Origin: Promethearchaeota archaeon
Lineage (GTDB): Archaea > Asgardarchaeota > Lokiarchaeia > Sigynarchaeales > MK-D1
Length of the DNA stretch: 11,643 nt
Direction of reading: 5' to 3'
NCBI GenBank assembly: GCA_016839385.1
Contig: JAEOUK010000131.1
Location: 1 to 11,643, forward strand
The position numbers and the translations under genes are program-made. This document shows, one piece after another, positions 1-6,314 of the stretch; position 1 is the stretch's first letter, and the number at the start of each line of letters is the position of its first letter. Under the pieces are notes generated by a model. That model did no database searches. It saw only the letters and a list, made by a program, of their open reading frames with translations, and was not told where the DNA came from.

Positions 1-60
1 ATGTACCAAAGCAATTCCTCTGGAATCTTCTATTCTTGCTTCTCGAATGGTAACATTCAT
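1..60 (-). CDS. GNAT-family N-acetyltransferase, N-terminal fragment (cut by window edge)
   Basis: Reading the minus strand from an ATG at 60-58, twenty uninterrupted codons run to the window edge. They begin MNVTIREARIEDSRGIA. The pattern x-I-R-x-A-x-x-x-D-x-x-x-I-A is the classic first strand and helix of GNAT acetyltransferases, which transfer acetyl groups from acetyl-CoA to amines. The acetyl-CoA-binding motif lies outside the window, so the substrate cannot be inferred. The gene follows the PadR fusion gene on the same strand after a 43-nt gap and has its own TATA-like element in that gap. The family call rests on only 20 residues; the start codon and frame are clear. Confidence 0.62.
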   Translation of the reverse strand, partial: MNVTIREARIEDSRGIALVH

Positions 61-93
61 TATACAAAGTAAAAAGATGATTCCGAATTTATG

Positions 94-103
94 ATTTTAT
101 AAA
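94..103 (-). promoter_or_regulatory. TATA-like element for the GNAT gene
   Basis: On the minus strand the gap reads TTTATAAAAT, directly after the TAA of the PadR fusion gene and about 35-43 nt before the GNAT ATG. A transcript starting about 25 nt downstream would have a leader of roughly 10 nt, which is usual in archaea. This is inferred from spacing and AT composition only. Confidence 0.4.
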
Positions 104-1021
104 TTAATTTGGTTGAAAAATCAATGTTACAATTCCATTCGTTTCGCTTTCATCTATAACTCTAAATCCCAGTTGACTGAGAGTTTCCTTGGTTTTAGCA
201 ACATTGATACCAATTCCATCTACATGATTGGATAGGTTAGCTGTCACTATTTTTTCGATAATATGCCCATCTAAACTCACTAGATCAATAATTACCCCAT
301 ATCCATCAGAACGCAGAATCTCTTTCATTTTGGGTAAAATCCAACCTGAGTCTGCCTCATGTAGTGTAAAAACAGCTATAGTGACATCCACATTTCTCTT
401 GGAAATTTCGGTTTTATCTTTTACAGAGATGACATGTTGATGATTAAAAGTCATAATACGTTTTTCCAATAGGTCTGAGAGTTCTGCATTGAAATAACTG
501 TCTTTCCGAATGATATACCGTCCATCTGGTTTTGCATAATCTGCTAGTTTTAAAGTAACCGGATCCAACAATCGATTAGATAAATCTACACAAAACTTGT
601 CTGAGAACTCTACTTTTTGATTCAGTTCCTCTAATATATAATCTAAATTTTTACTAATCATCACTTCCATCAAATGGAAAAACCCTGACAATCCTTTTCC
701 AATCTCATTTTCTCCCTTCCTTGTGATGGAGTATATCACATGTTTAATATTCTCGATTTTTCTTTCTTCTGATTTTACAAAATTACCTTTCTCTAATTTA
801 CGCAAAGCAGGATATAATTGACCAGAGCGTATTTTTTCCTCCTCTTTATTTTCATAGGAGAGAATCTCAGCTATTTCTTGACCGTATAGATCTTTTTGTT
901 CCCATAATAGTTCTAAAATTCGCTGCTGGAGCCAGTTAAGATGTTTTAATTCCTTATCTTTTTCCCCTTTTTTTTCCTTTTTTTCTTCGCGTTTTATCTT
1001 GCGAAATTTTTCTGGGATCAC
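104..1021 (-). CDS. PadR-family winged-helix regulator fused to a degenerate methyltransferase-like domain
   Basis: A 305-residue protein. Residues 1-27 are a highly charged Lys/Glu tail. Residues 28-105 form a PadR winged helix: LYGQEI (45-50), SGQLYPALRKLEKGNFV (66-82, matching the family pattern s-G-x-l-Y-p-a-L-x-x-L-E-x-x-G) and YSITRKGE (97-104). Residues 110-145 look helical, a likely dimerisation or linker region. Residues 150-303 resemble the second half of a class I SAM methyltransferase: VDVTIAVFTLHEA (211-223), then LRSDGYGVIIDL (236-247), like the motif IV/V stretch of such enzymes. The glycine-rich SAM motif I is not recognisable. It may therefore be a ligand-sensing transcription factor rather than an active enzyme. 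The start is GTG at 1021; an ATG at 1023 is out of frame and meets TGA at once. There is no Shine-Dalgarno, consistent with a leaderless or short-leader mRNA. Confidence 0.8.
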   Translation of the reverse strand: MIPEKFRKIKREEKKEKKGEKDKELKHLNWLQQRILELLWEQKDLYGQEIAEILSYENKEEEKIRSGQLYPALRKLEKGNFVKSEERKIENIKHVIYSITRKGENEIGKGLSGFFHLMEVMISKNLDYILEELNQKVEFSDKFCVDLSNRLLDPVTLKLADYAKPDGRYIIRKDSYFNAELSDLLEKRIMTFNHQHVISVKDKTEISKRNVDVTIAVFTLHEADSGWILPKMKEILRSDGYGVIIDLVSLDGHIIEKIVTANLSNHVDGIGINVAKTKETLSQLGFRVIDESETNGIVTLIFQPN

Positions 1022-1043
1022 ATGATCTAAAAAGATTTGGAGA

Positions 1044-1054
1044 CTTTTATTTTT
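1044..1054 (-). promoter_or_regulatory. Candidate TATA box of the PadR fusion gene
   Basis: The minus strand here carries an AAAAATAAAAG-type A/T stretch centred about 28 nt before the GTG start at 1021. That spacing would place transcription initiation at or very near the start codon, giving a leaderless mRNA, which fits the missing Shine-Dalgarno. The operator candidate at 1054-1080 abuts it. Confidence 0.35.
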
Positions 1055-1080
1055 TGATAATCACCTATCAATAATTTGAT
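1054..1080. promoter_or_regulatory. Cluster of TTGAT/ATCAA half-sites, putative operator
   Basis: TTGATA (1054-1059) and TATCAA (1066-1071) form a perfect 6-bp inverted repeat with a 6-nt spacer. ATCAA (1067-1071) is again paired with TTGAT (1076-1080) across a 4-nt spacer. The three half-sites lie immediately upstream of the candidate TATA box of the PadR fusion gene, where a bound winged-helix dimer could block or recruit the basal factors. Autoregulation is common for PadR regulators, but the link here is inference from position. Confidence 0.4.
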
Positions 1081-1214
1081 ACAGTGCTAATTAGCTAGAC
1101 GAACTATTATACAAACAAAGATTCTTCTAATTTTGTATATAAAGTGTTGAATTTTAAAGAAATTTGGGAAAAAACATAAAAAATGATGAGGTTGCATTTA
1201 TATTGTCACTTTTA

Positions 1215-1227
1215 CTTATATTATATG
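1215..1227 (+). promoter_or_regulatory. Candidate TATA box for the 1277 gene
   Basis: CTTATATTATATG lies about 50-60 nt upstream of the ATG at 1277, giving a predicted leader of about 25-30 nt. A second, nearer A/T-rich element (around 1258-1268) would start transcription inside the first codons and would favour the TTG start at 1295 instead. Sequence alone does not decide. Confidence 0.35.
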
Positions 1228-1276
1228 AAGTAGATAAAGCAATATCAAAAATCTTACATATATAATATTAACGTAT

Positions 1277-1483
1277 ATGAAGGAGTGGCATGGATTGAAC
1301 ACAAAAAAGAAAAATGATTCCCAGAAAAAGGAAGAAATTTTCTATTTGGATGAGGACGTAGTTGAATTTTGTGAACCAGAGGATGAACCTCTCGATTTAT
1401 CTTACTTGAATCAACCCACTCTGGTTGTGGTCAAAAACAAAAATAGAAAGCGAAGAAAACACGCTTGGGCGGTACCGATTTAA
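1277..1483 (+). CDS. Small charge-segregated protein of unknown function
   Basis: A 68-residue protein I do not recognise. Its charge is strongly partitioned: a Lys-rich start (about residues 9-18), an acidic middle (about 19-40, with DEDVVEFCEPEDEP), a short hydrophobic stretch PTLVVV (47-52) and a very basic segment KNKNRKRRKH (53-62). There is no signal peptide, no membrane segment and no metal-binding motif; its one cysteine is Cys32. ATG 1277 has no Shine-Dalgarno, whereas the GGAG inside its second and third codons lies 9 nt before an in-frame TTG at 1295, so a 62-residue form is possible. The next gene starts 67 nt downstream on the same strand and may be co-transcribed. The steady open frame and non-random charge pattern support a real gene, but not strongly. 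Confidence 0.5.
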   Translation: MKEWHGLNTKKKNDSQKKEEIFYLDEDVVEFCEPEDEPLDLSYLNQPTLVVVKNKNRKRRKHAWAVPI

Positions 1484-1537
1484 AATACTAATAGATGGAA
1501 CCCTAAAATCCTAAAAAATCATGCTTCTTCATAATCT

Positions 1538-1544
1538 AGGAGGG
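1538..1544 (+). promoter_or_regulatory. Shine-Dalgarno deciding the start at 1551
   Basis: AGGAGGG matches the archaeal 16S anti-Shine-Dalgarno closely and lies 6 nt before ATG 1551. It is the strongest ribosome-binding site in the window and places the start 30 nt inside the longer open frame beginning at 1521. Confidence 0.75.
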
Positions 1545-1550
1545 AATAAA

Positions 1551-2006
1551 ATGTCAATAAATGAACCAGAATATTCAGAATTAGCAACCTTGGACTTTAT
1601 TGCAATTGGACATGTTTTATCAGGTACAATTGCGTTTACTCTTACATATTATCCATTTATACTTCTTGGTGTTTCTCCCGCAATAATGACAGGATGGGCT
1701 TTCTTTATGGCTTTAATCGTGAACCGAATATATCTGGGGATAGAAACAAAAATTTTAGCCTCTCTCGATCTCGTTGTAAAACGTGATAGTACTTTAGCAG
1801 TGGTTTTCTTAACGATTTTGACACTTATTGGAGCGTTAATTGCTCTTGCCTTATCTGATTTCTGGATTAATTGCATCGCAATTGGTGTTGAATCCTTAGG
1901 TTACTATCTATTATACAAAATCTTGAAAGTCTATCAAGGTATTCCACGAAAACGCAAAATTAATGTAAAAAGAATTGCACGTCAATATGCAAAAATTCAG
2001 GTATGA
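1551..2006 (+). CDS. Four-helix integral membrane protein, unknown function
   Basis: A 151-residue protein starting at ATG 1551, chosen because a strong Shine-Dalgarno (AGGAGGG, 1538-1544) sits 6 nt ahead; an in-frame ATG at 1521 lacks one. Four hydrophobic segments are visible at about residues 13-38, 42-64, 80-102 and 104-125, followed by a basic tail (PRKRKINVKRIARQ). By the positive-inside rule both ends should face the cytoplasm. The loop between helices 2 and 3 holds charged residues (ETK, KRD). No catalytic, transporter or binding motif is recognised, and I cannot place it in a family. It lies 67 nt behind the small charged protein on the same strand and runs convergently into hflX. 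Confidence 0.75.
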   Translation: MSINEPEYSELATLDFIAIGHVLSGTIAFTLTYYPFILLGVSPAIMTGWAFFMALIVNRIYLGIETKILASLDLVVKRDSTLAVVFLTILTLIGALIALALSDFWINCIAIGVESLGYYLLYKILKVYQGIPRKRKINVKRIARQYAKIQV

Positions 2007-2111
2007 TGTAGGAATACTTCATTATAATTTTCTAGACTTAGTAATTCAATAGTTGAAATCTAATAAATTCGCAATTAAGCATAAAATATCTAAAAATAAT
2101 CCTAATTATAC

Positions 2112-2117
2112 AAAAAA
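2112..2117 (-). terminator. Oligo-T terminator candidate after hflX
   Basis: On the minus strand a run of six T follows the hflX stop codon by 3 nt. Archaeal RNA polymerase terminates at short T-runs without a hairpin, so this is a plausible end for the mbf1-hflX transcript. Confidence 0.4.
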
Positions 2118-2120
2118 CTG

Positions 2121-3338
2121 TTACGAAATGTTAATCTTTTCCATCATTTCGGATAAAATTTCTTGGGATAAGACACGGGTGCTTGTAGTAAGTGAGTTTT
2201 TTATCTCATATAACTTATGAGATATTTCCGTGATTGTTCTGTTGTCTAATGCAGAACCAAAATGGACTACGGAGTTTTCTGGTAATATCTCCAATACTCT
2301 CTCTTTTCTTTGGGTAAATTCTTCTGGATCAAACTTATCGATTTTATTAAAGAAATATAAAACAGGTATGTTAAATGCACCAATCTTGACTAGTATTTCA
2401 AATGTCGTTTGTAATTTTTGAAACAGCTCTTGAATCGAATCTGAAATATCTATTACTAATATTATACAATCAGAAAAGGTTACTTCTTCAAGAGAGGAAA
2501 GAAATGCTTCAATGATTTCGTGAGGAATATCAAACACAAATCCAACGGAATCCGATACGGTCATTTCATCTCCATTAACGGTGAAATTACGTGTAGTTGT
2601 AGAAACAGTGGTAAACGGGCTATCTTTCGTTTCCAGTTCCAATCCTTTCATCGTGTTAAGTAATGTAGTTTTACCTGCGTTTGTATATCCTACAATTGAA
2701 ATATTATAGGTATCACTCCTTGCTTTTCTTCGTAATTCACGCTGTTTTCGTATGGATTCTAATTCTTGAATAAGAGTTCGTCTTTGTTCACGAAAAGATC
2801 TTCGATATGCTTCAAACGCTCCATATCCTTTCCCCATGAAGTCCCTTCCTTGGCGTTCTGTAACTAATTTAGCTGATAATTCTTTTTGTTTTCGAGATGC
2901 TTCTAAATATAGGCGAGCAAGTTTTATCTGAATTTTTGCCTCTCTTGTTGTTGCGTGTGCTTCAAATATCTCTAAAATTAAGAGATCTCTATCTATCACC
3001 TTGGTTCTGAGCGCACCGGATAAATTACGAATTTGATTTGGTTTTAAACGGTTCATAAATAGGTAAACAAGATCCTCTTCACGACGTTTTTCGATTTTTG
3101 AATGAAATATACTTACATTCTCAGCAAAATCCTTGGATTGGTTCTGAATTATTTCTTCCAATTTACCAATTCCGATTAAAAATTTAGAGTTAACCTTCTT
3201 CAAATTTTGTGAATAATAATGGATAATTGAATAACCTGCTGCTTTTGCAAGCCCTTCAAACTCTTTTACATCATAATTTGGCAAGGAGGGGTGTTTTGCG
3301 TGAATTAAAATTGCGAGTTTATTTTTTCCGTTTGACAT
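2121..3338 (-). CDS. hflX: HflX-type ribosome-associated GTPase
   Basis: A 405-residue GTPase. HflX proteins bind the large ribosomal subunit and in bacteria split or rescue stalled ribosomes. Residues 1-165 form the HflX N-terminal domain, with the glycine-rich LIGIGKLEEI at 54-63. Residues 176-207 form the long basic coiled-coil linker, preceded by GKGYGAFEAYRR, which follows the archaeal variant of the family pattern. The G domain starts near 212: G1 GYTNAGKTTLLN (217-228, Thr where Ser is commoner), G2 in TTVSTTTR (243-250), G3 DSVGF (263-267), G4 NKID (331-334) and G5 GSALD (361-365). I chose ATG 3338: the frame is open up to 3413 inside mbf1, but homology begins here and GGAG lies 6 nt ahead, within the mbf1 codons. 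The gene overlaps mbf1 by 20 nt, implying translational coupling. Confidence 0.93.
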   Translation of the reverse strand: MSNGKNKLAILIHAKHPSLPNYDVKEFEGLAKAAGYSIIHYYSQNLKKVNSKFLIGIGKLEEIIQNQSKDFAENVSIFHSKIEKRREEDLVYLFMNRLKPNQIRNLSGALRTKVIDRDLLILEIFEAHATTREAKIQIKLARLYLEASRKQKELSAKLVTERQGRDFMGKGYGAFEAYRRSFREQRRTLIQELESIRKQRELRRKARSDTYNISIVGYTNAGKTTLLNTMKGLELETKDSPFTTVSTTTRNFTVNGDEMTVSDSVGFVFDIPHEIIEAFLSSLEEVTFSDCIILVIDISDSIQELFQKLQTTFEILVKIGAFNIPVLYFFNKIDKFDPEEFTQRKERVLEILPENSVVHFGSALDNRTITEISHKLYEIKNSLTTSTRVLSQEILSEMMEKINIS

Positions 3339-3867
3339 ATACATCTCCAAGCGTTGCGTCTGATGTCCTTCCTCGCAAATATTGATCATATTCATCTTCT
3401 TCTTGGTCAGCAATGAACTCGGTTAAGACAACATCATATTTCTTTTCGATTCTACGAGCTTCTTGTATAGTAAGCTCCAACCTACCTGATTCAATATGCT
3501 TATAGCTTGTATGAGTGATCCCTACACTATTTGCAAAATCACCTTGATCCAGATCATGGTCTCTGCGAATTTTCTTTAGTATGTTGCGATAATTTTCTAC
3601 TAATTCTAGGCGGTCTACCGATACATTTTTTGGACCTCGAGGTGCAGATTTCGACTTCTTAATTTCTGATGCTCTTTTACGAGGTGGATAATCTGGTTTT
3701 TCCAAGTAGTATTTCGGAGTCTTTTGAGGAGTTGGTGGGCTGTTCTTTTCATATTGAGGTTTTTCTCCCATCATCATACAGTTCCTGCATACAAGCATTT
3801 TTACTCCTTCAATTGTTCTAAATATCTTCTGATCTGTGGGCTCTCCACACAATTCACATTGGAACAT
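3319..3867 (-). CDS. mbf1: Archaeal multiprotein-bridging-factor-1 homologue (zinc ribbon + HTH)
   Basis: A 182-residue protein. An N-terminal zinc ribbon uses Cys4/Cys7 and Cys27/Cys30. A basic, proline-rich linker spans about 40-85. A Cro/C1-type helix-turn-helix spans about 89-150 (IRRDHDLDQGDFANSVGIT, then HIESGRLELTIQEARRIEK). The tail TLGDVYVKRKK is typical of archaeal MBF1. Eukaryotic MBF1 is a transcriptional coactivator; the archaeal protein is known to contact the small ribosomal subunit through its HTH, and eukaryotic homologues guard against frameshifting on collided ribosomes. ATG 3867 is preceded by AGGAG with a 9-nt gap. It is first in a two-gene unit with hflX and diverges from pan. 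The pairing suggests a joint job in translation stress or ribosome quality control; that part is inference. Confidence 0.92.
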   Translation of the reverse strand: MFQCELCGEPTDQKIFRTIEGVKMLVCRNCMMMGEKPQYEKNSPPTPQKTPKYYLEKPDYPPRKRASEIKKSKSAPRGPKNVSVDRLELVENYRNILKKIRRDHDLDQGDFANSVGITHTSYKHIESGRLELTIQEARRIEKKYDVVLTEFIADQEEDEYDQYLRGRTSDATLGDVYVKRKK

Positions 3868-3907
3868 TTTTAATCGCTCCTACTATATGATTTTAATTTA
3901 GGCTTCG

Positions 3908-3920
3908 ATTTTTTAAGTAA
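3908..3920 (-). promoter_or_regulatory. Candidate promoter of mbf1-hflX
   Basis: The minus strand reads TTACTTAAAAAAT about 41-53 nt before the mbf1 ATG, with a purine-rich stretch (GAAAA) just upstream resembling a BRE. The predicted leader is about 20 nt and contains the AGGAG ribosome-binding site. Confidence 0.4.
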
Positions 3921-3981
3921 TTTTCGCCTAAAGCAAATCCCTCATCTTGCAATTCTCCGATCTTTTTTTAAAAAAAATGAC

Positions 3982-4005
3982 GAAAAGATAAAAGGCAATC
4001 TTTTC
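3982..4005. promoter_or_regulatory. Perfect inverted repeat between divergent mbf1 and pan
   Basis: GAAAAGAT (3982-3989) and ATCTTTTC (3998-4005) are perfect reverse complements separated by 8 nt. The repeat lies between the putative promoters of mbf1 (minus strand) and pan (plus strand). It could be a shared operator for a dimeric regulator. The A/T-rich surroundings raise the odds of a chance match. Confidence 0.35.
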
Positions 4006-4059
4006 CTTTTCAAATTAGGGTATTATTGTTAAAAAATTTCCAAAATATTCACAAAAAAT

Positions 4060-4069
4060 AAAATTATAA
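4060..4069 (+). promoter_or_regulatory. Candidate TATA box of pan
   Basis: AAAATTATAAG lies about 62-71 nt before ATG 4131. Transcription would begin near 4090-4095, giving a leader of about 40 nt without a clear Shine-Dalgarno. Confidence 0.35.
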
Positions 4070-4130
4070 GGCTGAAATTTGCACATCCAATATAGAAGAC
4101 AAAAAAAAATCAGTAACCGAAGATGAAAAA

Positions 4131-5339
4131 ATGAGCACGCTGAAAAAAAACCGTGAAAGTGCTGAGGATGAGGAAAAAAGACAGAATGATAATTATCTGA
4201 TCACATATACTCGGCACTTAGAACGAAGATTACGATCTTTGGAAACGGAAAAACAGCTTTTAGAGACAGAGAGATTACGGTTGGATAAAGAATTACACAC
4301 ACTAAGAAATGAATTAGACCGATTACGGCAACCCCCGTTGATCGGAGCAACTGTAACTGATATTCTAGAAGATAATCGTGTAGTTGTCAAAAGTAGTACA
4401 GGTCCCTTGTTTGTAGTGAATGTGTCTCGCAAAATTGGAACCAAGGATCTGGAACCAGGTATGCGAGTTGCTCTCAATCAACGGAACTTTGCTGTGATGG
4501 AAATAATGCCGGAAAGCACAGATCCTCTTGTACAAGGGATGGAATTAGCCGATATGGTCCCAGATGTTACTTATGACGATATTGGAGGATTAGATGAACA
4601 ACTCCAAGAGGTAAAAGAAACGGTAGAACTCCCCTTATTATATCCTGAGTTATTTGAGAGCGTAGGTGTGAAACCTCCAAAAGGAGTATTATTATATGGA
4701 GAACCCGGAACAGGAAAGACCTTAACTGCAAAGGCAGTAGCTCATGCCACTAAGGCTAAATTCATCCGAATTATTGGTTCTGAATTAGTTCAGAAGTTTA
4801 TTGGTGAAGGTGCCCGACTTGTAAGGGAGATTTTTCAGCTAGCTCGTAAAAAAGCTCCATCCATAATCTTTATTGATGAGTTGGATGCAATTGGAAGTCA
4901 ACGGTTGCAAGTTGCGACCTCGGGAGATAGAGAAGTTCAAAGAACTCTGATGCAACTTCTTTCTGAATTAGATGGATTTGATGATCGTGGTGATGTAAGA
5001 ATTATTGCAGCAACCAATAGATTTGATATTTTAGATCCTGCATTGTTACGTCCTGGTAGATTTGACAGAATGATCAAGTTTCCACTACCAAAGGAGGAAG
5101 ATCGATTAAAAATATTCGAAATTCATTCCAAAAACCTTAAAATGGATAAGGATGTGAACTTCAATCAACTCGTTCAGAAGACTGAAGATGCCACAGGAGC
5201 AGAAATTAATGCGATTTGTATTGAAGCAGGGATGATGGCAATTCGTGAGAAGAAAACAATTATCACCATGAATGATTTTGAAGCTGCTCTAGAAAAAGTG
5301 CTTTCTAAGAAAAAAGTACCAACAAATCTATACTCCTAA
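4131..5339 (+). CDS. pan: Proteasome-activating nucleotidase (PAN, AAA+ unfoldase)
   Basis: A 402-residue AAA+ ATPase that unfolds proteins and feeds them into the archaeal 20S proteasome, forming a hexameric ring. Residues 26-67 form the N-terminal coiled coil, followed by the linker prolines 68-69 and an OB domain (about 70-128). The AAA+ core has Walker A GEPGTGKT (190-197, Glu where Pro is usual), a pore loop KFIGEG (222-227), Walker B IIFIDELDAIG (245-255), sensor-1 AATN (293-296) and the arginine-finger segment RPGRFDR (307-313). The C-terminus ends Leu-Tyr-Ser, an HbYX motif that docks into the proteasome alpha ring and opens its gate. ATG 4131 is the first canonical start in frame; the frame stays open upstream without an ATG, GTG or TTG that I can see. 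A T7 run follows the stop. Confidence 0.96.
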   Translation: MSTLKKNRESAEDEEKRQNDNYLITYTRHLERRLRSLETEKQLLETERLRLDKELHTLRNELDRLRQPPLIGATVTDILEDNRVVVKSSTGPLFVVNVSRKIGTKDLEPGMRVALNQRNFAVMEIMPESTDPLVQGMELADMVPDVTYDDIGGLDEQLQEVKETVELPLLYPELFESVGVKPPKGVLLYGEPGTGKTLTAKAVAHATKAKFIRIIGSELVQKFIGEGARLVREIFQLARKKAPSIIFIDELDAIGSQRLQVATSGDREVQRTLMQLLSELDGFDDRGDVRIIAATNRFDILDPALLRPGRFDRMIKFPLPKEEDRLKIFEIHSKNLKMDKDVNFNQLVQKTEDATGAEINAICIEAGMMAIREKKTIITMNDFEAALEKVLSKKKVPTNLYS

Positions 5340-5353
5340 ATTATTTCACACTC

Positions 5354-5360
5354 TTTTTTT
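5354..5360 (+). terminator. Oligo-T terminator candidate after pan
   Basis: Seven consecutive T lie 14 nt after the pan stop codon and before the cupin gene, a plausible archaeal intrinsic terminator separating pan from the following operon. Confidence 0.45.
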
Positions 5361-5382
5361 AGATTCATACAATATTCTATAT

Positions 5383-5742
5383 ATGAAAGAAAAATTCAGG
5401 ACAAAAAATCCAGTATCAAAAGACAATATCAAACCTTTTAAAGCACTACCAGGGGTTTTTCGACAAACTTTATCTTATAATGAAGAAACCATGCTTTGTT
5501 TTTTCCGATTTGAAAAAGGTTCAGAGATACCTCTTCATAATCATGAGAATGTACAAATTGGTTATGTAATAAAGGGTAAAGTGAAGTTTTTGTCAGAAAT
5601 TCTCGAACATGAATTTGTAGCAAAAGCGGGAGATAGTTATGTTTTTGATAAAAATGAACCTCATGGTGCAACTTTACTAGAAGATACCGAATTAATTGAA
5701 GTGTTTTACCCCTATCGCCCTGAATATGAACCGCGTGATTGA
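5383..5742 (+). CDS. Small single-domain cupin protein
   Basis: A 119-residue mono-cupin. Motif 1 is GSEIPLHNHENVQIGYVIKG (46-65), with metal-ligand candidates His52, His54 and Gln58 (Gln in the position often held by Glu). Motif 2 is GDSYVFDKNEPHG (83-95), with the fourth ligand His94. The protein should fold as a beta barrel binding one divalent metal. Single cupins of this type include small-molecule isomerases, dioxygenases and sensors, and the substrate cannot be read from the sequence. The start at ATG 5383 has no Shine-Dalgarno. The stop TGA lies 10 nt before the preferred start of the TGT-C2/PUA gene, so the two are probably co-transcribed. It is in the same frame style and base composition as its neighbours. 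Confidence 0.88.
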   Translation: MKEKFRTKNPVSKDNIKPFKALPGVFRQTLSYNEETMLCFFRFEKGSEIPLHNHENVQIGYVIKGKVKFLSEILEHEFVAKAGDSYVFDKNEPHGATLLEDTELIEVFYPYRPEYEPRD

Positions 5743-5752
5743 AGAGATTTTT

Positions 5753-6268
5753 ATGCCTATTCCCTCAAATCGTCTGGATCTTGATATAAACAAGTCTAAA
5801 GAAAGAATATTAAAGAAAATTTTAGCAATACTTCGATTTCAATTTGAAACTGACGTATTTGATGGGGTTTTAACTGAAAGTAACATCACAATCGATTTCT
5901 CACATGCTACGGGAAACATGAAGTATATCTATCTGGATAAAAAACGGTTTCTGTCTTATAAACCTACAACAGGAATGTTCACTCTTTCAGTTTCTGGAGC
6001 TAAATATCTTCACTCACATTCATCCAGTCCCTTTCATCGAGTAATTGTGATCTCTGAAGTCGAGGAATTTATCAGGGAAGGAAAATCCGTATTTTCTCAT
6101 CATGTTAAGCTAATTGATGAAAATCTTAGGATTGGAAGTGAAGTGTTGGTAGTTAACGAACAAGATAAACTCCTAGCGGTGGGAAAATTGTCCATACCTC
6201 CTTCTTACGCGGGACTTTCCGTCGGTCAAGCTGTTGCTGTTCGAAAAGGAATTCCAAAGATCAGTTAA
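5753..6268 (+). CDS. Stand-alone archaeosine-TGT-like C2 + PUA RNA-binding protein
   Basis: A 171-residue protein resembling the detached C-terminal half of archaeal tRNA-guanine transglycosylase or archaeosine synthase. The C2-like part (about 16-88) shows LRFQFETDVFDGVL (27-40), then TGNMKYIYLDKKRFLSYKP (53-71) and GMFTLSVSGAKYLH (74-87). The PUA part (about 96-168) shows EEFIREGKSVFSHHV (104-118), IGSEVLVVNEQDKLLAVGK (127-145) and GQAVAVRKG (158-166). PUA domains bind structured RNA, here most likely tRNA. No catalytic TGT domain is attached, so it may assist a separate TGT or bind RNA alone. The frame is open from ATG 5696 inside the cupin gene, with another ATG at 5726. I chose 5753 because the domain starts soon after it and GTGAT, a partial Shine-Dalgarno, lies upstream. 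Confidence 0.8.
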   Translation: MPIPSNRLDLDINKSKERILKKILAILRFQFETDVFDGVLTESNITIDFSHATGNMKYIYLDKKRFLSYKPTTGMFTLSVSGAKYLHSHSSSPFHRVIVISEVEEFIREGKSVFSHHVKLIDENLRIGSEVLVVNEQDKLLAVGKLSIPPSYAGLSVGQAVAVRKGIPKIS

Positions 6269-6314
6269 AGCTACCAAAATGGTTTTATTGTACTCAATAT
6301 TTTCTTACGAGATC

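Noticed and set aside
1183..1189. ATGATGA resembling a C/D-box sRNA box C
   Set aside because: No CTGA box D, or C'/D' pair, occurs at suitable spacing downstream, so a guide RNA is not supported.
3339..3413. Longer HflX N-terminus starting at 3413
   Set aside because: The extra 25 residues come from out-of-frame reading of conserved mbf1 codons and match nothing in HflX; ATG 3338 has a ribosome-binding site and the family start.
3962..3976. TTTTTTTAAAAAAA palindrome between mbf1 and pan
   Set aside because: Simple A/T runs in an A/T-rich gap are expected by chance. It is too far from any stop codon on either strand to be a terminator, since both flanking genes diverge.
4193..4477. Minus-strand frame inside pan
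   Set aside because: It lies entirely within the coiled-coil and OB region of a clear pan gene, has no promoter or ribosome-binding site, and has an unnatural composition.
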